From Lentisphaerae bacterium GWF2_50_93 (GTDB lineage Bacteria; Verrucomicrobiota; Lentisphaeria; Victivallales; GWF2-50-93), in NCBI GenBank assembly GCA_001804815.1, contig MHBI01000092.1:177090-241089 (forward strand): DNA of 64,000 bases, written 5' to 3'. Below, piece after piece: positions 34,629-43,165 of this stretch. Within the stretch, counting starts at the first letter, position 1, and each line of letters opens with the position of its first letter. A program made the translations under genes and the position numbers. The notes beneath the pieces were generated by a model that saw only the letters and a list, made by a program, of their open reading frames with translations, searched no databases and was not told where the DNA came from.

Positions 34629-37421
34629 ATGCTACGTGAACTTCGGAGGAAAATTATCGGAGTATTTTGCGCTGTGTCGTTGCTCGGATCCTTCTGTGCA
34701 GATGCCGAGACACTCAGTTTGAGCAACGAAGGAATCGTCATCGACAAGGGTGCCGATGGCAAGTTCGAAATCACCTATCCGGTGTTTGTCGACAATGCCA
34801 ACAAGAACGTCAAGATAATGGACAAGTCCGTCAAGGGCAGCAAGGCGACACTGAAATTCGAAGGCGGCGGACAGATCGATCTGGAACTCAAAGGAGGGGA
34901 AGTCCAATGCAGCCCCTCGGATGTTCCGGGGAACATCGCCAAGTTCGGCTGTTCGATGCAGATCAGCAATGAGTACGGCCGCGGCGGTAAATGGATCATC
35001 GGCGGAACTGATGAGAAGGAATTCCCGAAGGCGAAACCGGACAAGCCTTTCCTTTTCCAGGGGAACCAGAGCAAGCTCATACTGATAAGCCCCTCCGGTG
35101 CGAGGACGGAATTCGCCATCCCTGAATATTCATACCAGCAGCTCCAGGACAACCGCGAGTGGGGCTGGAACATCTACCAGTGGCATTTCTGGACGCCGTT
35201 CAACAAGGACAACCCGAACTTCGCGATAAGGGTAGGAGGCGCCGCCGCCCCGGCCCCGGCAGCCGGAACTCCGGTTTTCAGGGTCGACAGGTTCGGCCAG
35301 ATCGTCAAGGAGAAGATCGTCAACCGCATATCGGGCGAAGATGAGCTCAAGAAGGATGTCGAGGACGAGAAGGCGTACTACGAAAGCCTGAAACCGCCGG
35401 TGTTCGACAGGTTCGGCGGTCTTCCTGACAGCGGCGCGAAAATGGGATTGAACAAGACCGGATTCTTCCACGTCGAGAAGAAGGACGGCAAATGGATACT
35501 TGTCAATCCCGACGGCAATGCCTTCTTCCATCTCGGAGTCTGCTCATTCGGGCCGGTGAGCTGGACTTATGTGGAAGGGCGCGAATCGACGTTCGAATGG
35601 ATACCCCCGCACGACAAGACCTATGAGTCCGCATGGAGTCCGGACAAGTGGTGGAATTCCAAGGCTGTCTCATACCAGCTGGCGAACATGATCAGGAAGT
35701 ATGGCGAGCCGGTCACAATGGCGAATTTCCAGGACAGGATGATTGACCGCGTCAGGAAATGGGGCTTCAATTCCGTCGGAGCATTTTCCGGCGTCGACAG
35801 GGAGACCATGACGAAAAAGAACTTCCCTTATGTATCCGCGCTGCCTTCGGCGTCCGGCTGGAACGGGATACAGTCCCTCCCGGATATCCGTGAGACTTTC
35901 GATCCCTTCGACGAGAAGACCGTGGCGGAATTCGACAAGCAGTGCAGCAATATAGCGAAAAATGCCGATGATCCGATGCTCATAGGATATTTCATCACCA
36001 ACGAGCCCACCCATGAGGCGGTGCCGCGCGTGATACCGACTCTCAAGAACGTGCCGGTCAAGAAACGCCTCGTCCAGTTCCTCGAGGAGAAATACAAGAC
36101 TGTCGACGCCTGCAACAAGGCGTGGAAGATGAACCATCCGGACTTCAAGGCGATGGAAGGGGTCGGCCTCCCGGTGACTACCAAGGAGGCGTCTGAAGAC
36201 ATGCAGGCTTTCACGGCCTTCTTCTTTGAGACCTTGTTCAAGCTGACATATGATACTGTCAAGAAGTACGACAGGAACCACATGATCATCGGCAGCCGCT
36301 GGCAGCCAAGCACCGCGAACAACGAACAGCTCTGCAGGATAGCCGGCAAATACACTGATATCGTTTCGGTGAACTACTACACTTATGGTGTCGACAAGGA
36401 TTACCTTGATCGCATCTACAAGTGGAGCGGTGAGAAGCCGATGTTCCTCAGCGAATTCTACTGGAGCTCGTCTTCGGATTCCGGCGTGGGTCCGTTCAAG
36501 GACGTCAACAACCAGCAGGAGCGCGGGCTCGCATACAGGAATTATCTTGAGAACACCGCCTCCCTCGGATACGTCGTCGGAGTCGAATGGTTCACGCTTG
36601 TCGATGCCCCGTGCATGGGGGTGTTCTATTCGAAATATGACGGCGAACGGCCGAACTGCGGGCTGATCTCGGTTACCGACCGCCCATGGAAGGACATGCT
36701 TGCAGAGATGATGAAGTCGAACTACGAGATCTACAAGCTCGAGTTCGAAGGCAAGAAGCCTTTTGTGTTCGATGATCCGAGATTCAGCAGCAAGGCCGGC
36801 GGAAAACAGAAGATCACCGTCGCCAGGACCCCAAGTCCGATGAAGATCGACGGCGAACGCGGCGACTGGCCCGGACTTCCTCCGGAGATGATTTCCGGAA
36901 AGAGGCTTGTCGAAGGCGCAAGTGCCGGCGAGGCGGAGGCGAATTTCAGGCTCGCCTATGATGACAGCAATCTCTACATCCATGTCGAAGTCACCGATGC
37001 CACACCGATGCAGAACAAGAATACCAAGGATATGCTCTGGAGCGGTGACGGGCTTGAGTTGTTCATCGGTTCCGAAAACATCGAACAGGGCGGGGCTCTC
37101 AGGTTTACCGACCGCCAGATCCTCCTCGGTGCAGGCGCGCCCGACGGGAAAGGCCAGGTCTGGTTTGCAAACTCTCCCGAACAGGTCGAATGCAAGATGG
37201 CCGTGGTACCGCGCGTCGACGGCAAAGGATATGTGATTGAAGCTGCAATCCCGTTATCGGCACTTGGCTTAAAACCGAAGAAAGGACAGGAGATCCTGTT
37301 TGATCTCGCGGTCGACAACAGCGCCGACGGAAAAGGACGGAAGTCCCAGCTCATGTGGAACGGCATCTCCAGGAATTCGAGCGACCGCAGCGCCTGGGGA
37401 AGGGCGGTATTTGGGGAGTGA
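34629..37421 (+). CDS. Large secreted clan GH-A glycosidase, agarase-like, with CBM9-like tail
   Basis: A 930-residue secreted protein. A signal peptide (ending CADAE, about 25) is followed by the shared N-terminal domain (about 26-205: LSLSNEGIVIDKG, KPFLFQGNQSKLILI, YSYQQLQDNREWGW). A TIM barrel then starts near residue 275 (NKTGFFHVEKKDGKWILVNP, then DGNAFFHLGV), resembling GH50/GH42-type agarases. The expected acid/base is Glu459 in ITNEPTHE and the nucleophile Glu609 in LSEFYW. The C-terminal 190 residues are a CBM9-like module (MKIDGERGDWPGLPPEM, MLWSGDGLELFIGSE). It is paralogous to the protein at 43166. Arg codons are about half AGG, as in most neighbours. Substrate is probably a galactan, by family resemblance. 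Confidence 0.8.
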   Translation: MLRELRRKIIGVFCAVSLLGSFCADAETLSLSNEGIVIDKGADGKFEITYPVFVDNANKNVKIMDKSVKGSKATLKFEGGGQIDLELKGGEVQCSPSDVPGNIAKFGCSMQISNEYGRGGKWIIGGTDEKEFPKAKPDKPFLFQGNQSKLILISPSGARTEFAIPEYSYQQLQDNREWGWNIYQWHFWTPFNKDNPNFAIRVGGAAAPAPAAGTPVFRVDRFGQIVKEKIVNRISGEDELKKDVEDEKAYYESLKPPVFDRFGGLPDSGAKMGLNKTGFFHVEKKDGKWILVNPDGNAFFHLGVCSFGPVSWTYVEGRESTFEWIPPHDKTYESAWSPDKWWNSKAVSYQLANMIRKYGEPVTMANFQDRMIDRVRKWGFNSVGAFSGVDRETMTKKNFPYVSALPSASGWNGIQSLPDIRETFDPFDEKTVAEFDKQCSNIAKNADDPMLIGYFITNEPTHEAVPRVIPTLKNVPVKKRLVQFLEEKYKTVDACNKAWKMNHPDFKAMEGVGLPVTTKEASEDMQAFTAFFFETLFKLTYDTVKKYDRNHMIIGSRWQPSTANNEQLCRIAGKYTDIVSVNYYTYGVDKDYLDRIYKWSGEKPMFLSEFYWSSSSDSGVGPFKDVNNQQERGLAYRNYLENTASLGYVVGVEWFTLVDAPCMGVFYSKYDGERPNCGLISVTDRPWKDMLAEMMKSNYEIYKLEFEGKKPFVFDDPRFSSKAGGKQKITVARTPSPMKIDGERGDWPGLPPEMISGKRLVEGASAGEAEANFRLAYDDSNLYIHVEVTDATPMQNKNTKDMLWSGDGLELFIGSENIEQGGALRFTDRQILLGAGAPDGKGQVWFANSPEQVECKMAVVPRVDGKGYVIEAAIPLSALGLKPKKGQEILFDLAVDNSADGKGRKSQLMWNGISRNSSDRSAWGRAVFGE

Positions 37422-37428
37422 GTGAAAA

Positions 37429-37494
37429 GTAGGTACGTCCTTTAGGATGTACCATTCTTGAATTCATGGTACAGGCTAAAGCCCGTACCTACTT
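37429..37494. repeat. REPIN-like pair, GTAGGTAC class
   Basis: GTAGGTACGTCCTTTAGGA with TGTACC, then GGTACAGGCTAAAGCCCG with TACC, ending CTACTT. It lies 8 bases after the agarase-like gene stop and upstream of the glycyl radical enzyme gene. Confidence 0.75.
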
Positions 37495-37535
37495 AAAAAA
37501 CAACCAATTTTACAGAGGTAAAAAAGTAAGAACAA

Positions 37536-39800
37536 ATGTTGGACATCAAAAAAAGTGGAGTCAATAAAACGGCTCTGAGCCCTTTCGTGGCGCAGGCGGT
37601 GGAATTCACTCAGGCTTACAAGGAGCACAAGGATGATCATGTTGCCATTCGCGAGGCGATGTGCCTGAAGGCTCAGTATCCCGCAATATTAAGGGATCTG
37701 CGTCCCGAAGATACCATCGCCGGGCGCAGGCCGGAGGATATCATCGTCTATTTCGGGACGATATGGTGGCATTGGTATCCTGAATGGCGAAAAGGAGTTG
37801 AGACCGCCGGGAAACAGGGAGGATATTGCGTCAATTTCTCGGCAGCCAAGAACTGCGCGAAGAACGACGCTGAGAGAAAGGCTCTCAAGAAAGTCCTTGA
37901 TTTCTGGGAAGACGAATGCAGCCAGTCGAAGATACGGAAAATCTGGGATGATGAGCTGAAAAACAGCTTCCTCGGAGGAGCAAGTACAGGATTCTGCATG
38001 TCCATGGATTTCGACCGCCTGCTCAAGCGGGGTGTTCCGGGACTGATTGAGGATATAATTGCAAGAAAATCCCAGGTAAAGAAAAAGGGTGGCGACGAGG
38101 GTTTTCTCGACGGGCTGCTTATCATGCTCGATGTCTTCAAGGACACCTGCCTGCATTACAGGAGGCAGGCCGAAAACCTTGCCAAAAGTGCGAAATCCGC
38201 AAAGGACAGGAAACGGCTTGAGGAGACCGCCAGGATCCTTGAAGCAATAACTGTGCGGGCTCCGCAGTCTTTCCGCGAAGCAGTTCAGCTGCTCTGGCTA
38301 TATCTACTCATGGGAAGTGGAAAACACATCGAGCCCGGAAGACTCGATATTTTCCTTGGTGACTTCTATGCGAATGACTTAGACAAAGGAACGATTACAG
38401 AGGAAGAGGCCATGGAGCTCATCCTCTCTCTCTGGAGCGTTATCAACGAGAATGGCGAACCTGCTGTGAGCCGTGTGGTGCTCGGTGGAAAAGGCAGAAG
38501 GAATGAAAAGAACGCCGACAGGTTTGCCATGGCTGCCCTTGAGGCTACAAGACGTTTTAAGAATGTGAAACCCCAGCTGACCTTCAGATTCTATGAGGGA
38601 CAGGATCCAAAACTCTTTTCAAAGGCTTTGGACGTGGTCGGGGAGAACGGCGTCTTTCCGATGTTCTACAACGATGACACGAATGTGCCTGGTGCGTCAA
38701 AAAGCCTCGGGGTCTCCCTTGAAGAAGCTGTACGCTACCATCCTCTCGGATGCGGGGAATACATGCTCGCCTGGTGCAGCCCCAGTCTTCTCGACAGCGC
38801 ATGGAGTGTTCCAAAATCGTTCCTCGCTGCTCTCCATGATGGAAAGACCTGTGATGGCCATAAGGTCGGACCAGGTACCGGTGCCGTGGAAACATTTGAT
38901 ACATTTGAAAAGCTTTACAGTGCCTTCAAGAAACAGATTGACTACGCGATGGAGCTTTCTTCAAGGATCTACAAGGGAATATGTGTCGGACATCAGAAAC
39001 ATAATGCATTCCTGTTTGCAAGCCTCCTCAGCGACGACTGCCTGGGACGCGGGAGAGCCATGTTCGACGGAGGCATCCGATATCTGGGCGGATGCGAGAT
39101 GGGACACGGTTTTACAAATGCTGCCGACTCGCTTACTGCAATTAAAAAAATCGTCTATGGAGAGAAGAAGCTTTCACTTACTGAACTCGTCAAGATCCTG
39201 GATAACAACTTCGAAGGCAGGGAGGATGTCAGGAAGATGCTCCTGAATGCACCGAAATTCGGCAATGATGACAAGGAGGCCGACGGCATGCTGGCCGACA
39301 TGTGGAAGTATATCAACAAATCTGCGAAACTCGCAGGCAAGAAGAGGGGACTTGACTTCCTGGTCGTCAGCAGCGTAAATCCCGGCGGGTACGGCATGGG
39401 CAAGGACTGCGGAGCCACCGCCGACGGACGCAGGAAAGGGGAACCCTTCGCGATTGGTATGGCTCCCACCGCAGGTTTTGATAAGAAGGGCCTGACAGCA
39501 ATGTTCAATTCGGTGGCGAAAGTGGACCCGGCTCACGGCGGAGCTACCACGAATGTGAAGCTGTCACGGGAATTTTTCACTGCGGAACGCGCCAAGATGG
39601 AGATGCTTTTCAAGGTGTATTTCAAGAAGGGCGGAATGCAGGCGAACGTCACCGTGGTCAATAAGGACGATCTCCAGGCCGCACTCAAGGAGCCGGAGAA
39701 GTATTCGCATGTGATGGTCCGCCTCGGTGGCTGGTCGGCGCGTTTCATCGATCTCGAGCCGATGATCCAGGAGGAGATAATCAGGAGAACTCTTTATTAG
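37536..39800 (+). CDS. Glycyl radical enzyme of the pyruvate formate-lyase superfamily, substrate unknown
   Basis: A 754-residue glycyl radical enzyme. Near the C-terminus VRLGGWSARF carries the radical Gly732, 22 residues from the end, as expected. The thiyl Cys lies in HPLGCGEYM (Cys406); a GC-x-E motif rather than the Cys-Cys of true PFL points to a dehydratase or C-C/C-O/C-N lyase type with Glu408 as a base. CGATADGRRKGEPFAIGMAP and AMFNSVAKVDP are typical late motifs. It is cytoplasmic and oxygen-sensitive. Its activase follows after a repeat. Lying between polysaccharide hydrolases, it may act on a sugar-derived product; this is inference. It is not clearly glycerol, choline, propanediol or hydroxyproline type by eye. 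Confidence 0.88.
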   Translation: MLDIKKSGVNKTALSPFVAQAVEFTQAYKEHKDDHVAIREAMCLKAQYPAILRDLRPEDTIAGRRPEDIIVYFGTIWWHWYPEWRKGVETAGKQGGYCVNFSAAKNCAKNDAERKALKKVLDFWEDECSQSKIRKIWDDELKNSFLGGASTGFCMSMDFDRLLKRGVPGLIEDIIARKSQVKKKGGDEGFLDGLLIMLDVFKDTCLHYRRQAENLAKSAKSAKDRKRLEETARILEAITVRAPQSFREAVQLLWLYLLMGSGKHIEPGRLDIFLGDFYANDLDKGTITEEEAMELILSLWSVINENGEPAVSRVVLGGKGRRNEKNADRFAMAALEATRRFKNVKPQLTFRFYEGQDPKLFSKALDVVGENGVFPMFYNDDTNVPGASKSLGVSLEEAVRYHPLGCGEYMLAWCSPSLLDSAWSVPKSFLAALHDGKTCDGHKVGPGTGAVETFDTFEKLYSAFKKQIDYAMELSSRIYKGICVGHQKHNAFLFASLLSDDCLGRGRAMFDGGIRYLGGCEMGHGFTNAADSLTAIKKIVYGEKKLSLTELVKILDNNFEGREDVRKMLLNAPKFGNDDKEADGMLADMWKYINKSAKLAGKKRGLDFLVVSSVNPGGYGMGKDCGATADGRRKGEPFAIGMAPTAGFDKKGLTAMFNSVAKVDPAHGGATTNVKLSREFFTAERAKMEMLFKVYFKKGGMQANVTVVNKDDLQAALKEPEKYSHVMVRLGGWSARFIDLEPMIQEEIIRRTLY

Positions 39801-39803
39801 AAA

Positions 39804-39937
39804 GTAGGTCGGGTTTCAACCCGACAACCAAGGGCGGATTATCCGCCCTCGGGTTTGCTAGTTTAACGATTATCGGGAATGGTAATTATGATAAGCATTA
39901 AAAACAGGAGATAGACGGTTTAAAAACCGTCTTACTT
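39804..39937. repeat. REP elements between glycyl radical enzyme and activase
   Basis: GTAGGTCGGGTTTCAACCC with GAC and GGGCGGATTATCCGCCC occupy 39804-39853. A third hairpin, GACGGTTTAAAAACCGTC, ends in TTACTT at 39937, two bases before the activase start codon. Confidence 0.7.
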
Positions 39938-39938
39938 T

Positions 39939-40841
39939 ATGAAAGGACTAATCTTTGCGATTGAAAGATGCTCCCTGCATGACGGGCCGGGACTGCGGAC
40001 TACTGTCTTTTTGAAAGGCTGTCCGCTGCACTGCCACTGGTGCCACAATCCCGAATCGCAGTCGTCATATCCCGAGCTCTATTTCCTGCATGAGAAGTGC
40101 ACTCTGTGCGGTGCGTGCGTCAAGGCATGTCCGAAAAAATGCCATAGTCTGAGTGTCAGCAATCATGACATCAACCGGGTGCTCTGCGCAGCATGCGGGT
40201 GCTGTGTTTCGGCATGTCCGAACTCCGCCCTTGAGCTGAAAGGAAATCAGATGGATGTCTGGGAAGTCCTGGAAGAAGTGGAAAAGGACCGCGACTTCTA
40301 TGTGGAGTCTGGCGGAGGCATGACCATTTCAGGTGGAGAACCGATGATGCAGTATGAATTCACGGCGGAGCTTCTTGCACAGTCGAAGAAGAGAGGATTG
40401 CACAATTGTATCGAGACCAGCGGATTCGCCCCGATGGAGAGATATCTGAAGATCAGGGATGACGTGGATATTTTCCTTTATGACATCAAGGAGAGCGATC
40501 CAAAGAGGCATCTTAAATATACAGGAGTAGATAACAGGCAGATAATGGAGAACCTTTTCGAAATTGATAAGATGGGTTCCAAGAGCATCCTGCGCTGCCC
40601 TATCATCCCGGGTCTCAACGACCGGGAATCGCACCTGGAGGAAATTGCGAAACTCGCGGGAAAGCTGAAGAACATAGTCGAGATCAATGTCATGCCGTAT
40701 CATCCTATGGGCAAGGCGAAGAGCGGGAGGATAGGAAAAAAACAGCCGCATGAGAGCAATGATTTCACCGAAAACGAGAAAGTCGAAAAGTGGATAGGAT
40801 TCATCGGAGTGAGAACGACAGTGCCTGTGAAGAAGGGATAA
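39939..40841 (+). CDS. Glycyl radical enzyme activase (radical SAM)
   Basis: A 300-residue activating enzyme that uses SAM to install the glycyl radical on its partner. It opens MKGLIFAIERCSLHDGPGLR and TTVFLKGC; the SAM cluster is CPLHCHWC (Cys28, 32, 35). A two-cluster ferredoxin insert follows: CTLCGACVKACP and CAACGCCVSACP. The GGMTISGGEP motif and VMPYHPMGKAKSG complete the family pattern. The paired ferredoxin insert is typical of activases of dehydratase-type glycyl radical enzymes. No Shine-Dalgarno sequence precedes the start, because a repeat ends two bases upstream. The gene clearly pairs with the enzyme upstream. Confidence 0.9.
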   Translation: MKGLIFAIERCSLHDGPGLRTTVFLKGCPLHCHWCHNPESQSSYPELYFLHEKCTLCGACVKACPKKCHSLSVSNHDINRVLCAACGCCVSACPNSALELKGNQMDVWEVLEEVEKDRDFYVESGGGMTISGGEPMMQYEFTAELLAQSKKRGLHNCIETSGFAPMERYLKIRDDVDIFLYDIKESDPKRHLKYTGVDNRQIMENLFEIDKMGSKSILRCPIIPGLNDRESHLEEIAKLAGKLKNIVEINVMPYHPMGKAKSGRIGKKQPHESNDFTENEKVEKWIGFIGVRTTVPVKKG

Positions 40842-40871
40842 AATGAATACGAATTGCGAAATTCTCAGAAG

Positions 40872-40923
40872 GTAGGGACGACTCGCTGAGTCGTCCGCGG
40901 CGGTTTCGGCGAAACCGCCCTAC
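40872..40923. repeat. REP pair, mixed stems
   Basis: GTAGGGACGACTCGCTGAG with TCGTCC, then GGCGGTTTCGGCGAAACC with GCC and an outer CTAC. It lies between the activase and the GH26 gene. Confidence 0.75.
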
Positions 40924-40956
40924 CTGTCGAAAAAAAATTACAAATGGGGAGAGAAT

Positions 40957-42036
40957 ATGAAAAGCACGATGATTTTTGGATTATGCCTGGCGGCATCGGT
41001 CTTTGTGTCGGCGGCTGATGCGCCAAAGCCGTTCGACCATGGTGATGATGCGGATGTCAGCAAGCTGAAGCAGGCTGAAAAAAGCGATGTAGTCAATCCG
41101 ATGCCTGACCGGCCTCTGGCAAAATGCGAGCTGAAGGACAAGATCTACCACGGCGTCCTCATCTGGACAGACGAGAAGGAAGGGTTCAAGAAGATATACG
41201 ACCAGTATGTGAAGGTCGCAGGCAAGAAGCCTTCGATGATTGGAACATTCGACTGCATATGGTCGAACGGCGTGAAGCAGCCAGACGATTCCTTCAACAA
41301 AAGACTGATGATCATAGACGAGGTTCCGAACGTCATACCGTTCGTCAAGGTCTATACCGGCGACTGGAAACCGGGCTGCCCGTTCCTCAGCGCCGACGAG
41401 ATCCTCGACGGGAAGCACGACCAGTATTTCAAGAACATGGCGGGATACTGCAAGAAGTATGCAAAGCCGATGCTTGTAAGTTTCAACCATGAGATGAACG
41501 GCGACTGGTTCCAGTATTCGGAACTCTATAAGAAGGGTACCGACTGGACCGCGGAGAAATATATCAAGATTTGGCGGAAGATACACGGCATCTTCAAGGA
41601 TGAGGGCGTGACCAATGTCGCATTCGTATGGTGTCCGCAGATGACCGGTCGTCCATACAAGAATCTCGATGCGCAGAACAGCTTCAAGGCGTATTATCCC
41701 GGAGATGAGTATGTCGACTGGATCGGACCGAGCTTCTACAATGATGTCAACCATATGTACATGGACAACCTGGTCAAGACATATCCGAGCAAGCCGATAG
41801 TCCTTGCCGAATGGGGCACGGAACCAAACCGTGGACAGTGGTATGTGCCGAAGCCCTATCCTGGCGACGCAAAGCACATGGAGATGACGTTGAATCTGTT
41901 CCCGAAGAAATATCCGAACATCAAGGCGATGACCTATTTCTACTGGGGCAAGGACGTCAATATCGAAAGGCTTCCCGAGCAGGTGGAGATATACCAGAAA
42001 GGAATTTCGGGCACGAAATTCCTGAGCAATGAGTAA
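40957..42036 (+). CDS. Secreted GH26-like endo-glycosidase
   Basis: A 359-residue secreted TIM-barrel enzyme resembling GH26 (beta-mannanase, and beta-1,3-xylanase or lichenase types). The signal peptide is MKSTMIFGLCLAASVFVSAA. The expected acid/base is Glu179 in SFNHEMNGDWF and the nucleophile Glu285 in VLAEWGTEPN. AFVWCPQMTGRPY and YFYWGKDV are other family-like segments. GGGGAGAG precedes the start. It is one of several secreted hydrolases in this stretch. Substrate is not clear; mannan and xylan are the main known targets of the family. Confidence 0.82.
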   Translation: MKSTMIFGLCLAASVFVSAADAPKPFDHGDDADVSKLKQAEKSDVVNPMPDRPLAKCELKDKIYHGVLIWTDEKEGFKKIYDQYVKVAGKKPSMIGTFDCIWSNGVKQPDDSFNKRLMIIDEVPNVIPFVKVYTGDWKPGCPFLSADEILDGKHDQYFKNMAGYCKKYAKPMLVSFNHEMNGDWFQYSELYKKGTDWTAEKYIKIWRKIHGIFKDEGVTNVAFVWCPQMTGRPYKNLDAQNSFKAYYPGDEYVDWIGPSFYNDVNHMYMDNLVKTYPSKPIVLAEWGTEPNRGQWYVPKPYPGDAKHMEMTLNLFPKKYPNIKAMTYFYWGKDVNIERLPEQVEIYQKGISGTKFLSNE

Positions 42037-42085
42037 ATCATTCTCGCACGGAGGCACAGCTAAGTATTTATGTATTTTGTTATTT

Positions 42086-42142
42086 AAAGTATGTCGGGTT
42101 TTAACCCGACGTTTGGTTGGCGGTTTAAAAACCGCCCTACTT
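42086..42142. repeat. REPIN-like pair, GTCGGGTTTTAACCCGAC class
   Basis: AAAGTAT, GTCGGGTTTTAACCCGAC, spacer, GGCGGTTTAAAAACCGCC, CTACTT. Nearly identical to copies at 20368, 51806 and 60396. Confidence 0.8.
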
Positions 42143-42170
42143 ATTAGGAAAAATTTACAAAGGAGATTTC

Positions 42171-43148
42171 ATGAAAAAAGCTATCATTGTCGCGCTGGCC
42201 GCGTTTGCCCTGGTGTCGGGCGCGCAGGAAAAGAAGGATGCGGCTGCATCCGATGCCGAGATTCTGAAATGGAAGGACGGTAAGAAGGCCGTCTTCATGC
42301 TGGAATTCGACGACAGCTGCGTGTCGCATGTCACCAATGCCATTCCTGAACTTAAGAAGAGGGGCATGGTCGGGACATTCTACATCAATGCCGGAAACGG
42401 GCCGTTCAAGAACAAACAGAACGACTGGGAAAAGGAAATACCGAAGACCGGGATGGAATATGGCAACCATACCTTCACGCACAAAGGTGCGCCGACGCTT
42501 GAGGATGTCGACAAGGACATCGCCCTTGCCAACGATGAAATCAACAAATGTTTCCCGGACCGCAAGACCCCGCGTCTGATCTCTTTCGGCCAGCCCGGCG
42601 GTGTTCCGTGGAAGATTACCAAGGAGGAGTTCAATCAGCTTCTGGCAAAATACAATCTCGTCGACAGGCCTCCTTTCTTCGGATATCCCTTCCACTGCAA
42701 GACGAAGGAGGATGTGCTGAAGCTTGTCGATAACGCAATAGCCAAGGGCGAGATGGGGCATCATGACTTCCATGGAGTCGGTGGCGACTGGCTGACCACT
42801 CCGATGGATATCTTTACAGCGCTCCTCGACAAGCTCGAGGAAAACAAGGACAAGGTCTGGGTGACGGATCCGGTGTCCTATCACAAGTACCTGACTGAAC
42901 GCAAGGGCGCAGAGCTCAAGGTCGCACAGAAGGACAATTCCCAGATTAAGCTCCAGCTCACATGCAAGACGGATGCAACACTCTACGATCTGCCGCTGAC
43001 CCTGCAGACGAAAGTTCCTGCCGACTGGAAGGAATGTTCCGTGGAGCAGGGGAAGAATAGGGCGAATGTCAAAGTTGAAGATGCGGCAATACGCTATTCG
43101 GCGGAACCTGTCACTGGCGAAATTGTGATAAAGGCAGTGAAAAAATAA
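42171..43148 (+). CDS. Secreted CE4-type polysaccharide deacetylase
   Basis: A 325-residue secreted protein with a NodB-like domain. The signal peptide is MKKAIIVALAAFALVSGAQ. The domain contains FMLEFDDSCVSHVTNAIPEL (catalytic and metal Asp pair) and GNHTFTHKG, where H-x3-H supplies the metal ligands. GEMGHHDFHGVGGDW holds the late His. The family removes N- or O-acetyl groups from polysaccharides, using one divalent metal. An 80-residue beta-rich tail follows the NodB part. AAAGGAG precedes the start. The second agarase-like gene begins 17 bases later, so the two are probably co-transcribed. Confidence 0.85.
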   Translation: MKKAIIVALAAFALVSGAQEKKDAAASDAEILKWKDGKKAVFMLEFDDSCVSHVTNAIPELKKRGMVGTFYINAGNGPFKNKQNDWEKEIPKTGMEYGNHTFTHKGAPTLEDVDKDIALANDEINKCFPDRKTPRLISFGQPGGVPWKITKEEFNQLLAKYNLVDRPPFFGYPFHCKTKEDVLKLVDNAIAKGEMGHHDFHGVGGDWLTTPMDIFTALLDKLEENKDKVWVTDPVSYHKYLTERKGAELKVAQKDNSQIKLQLTCKTDATLYDLPLTLQTKVPADWKECSVEQGKNRANVKVEDAAIRYSAEPVTGEIVIKAVKK

Positions 43149-43165
43149 ACCAAGATGGAGATATC

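Noticed and set aside
35670..36983. 437-codon minus-strand frame inside the agarase-like gene
   Set aside because: It mirrors the coding frame of a protein with clear catalytic motifs; long antisense frames are common in this codon bias.
40981..42057. 358-codon minus-strand frame opposite the GH26 gene
   Set aside because: Antisense shadow of GH26; no start signal or motif.
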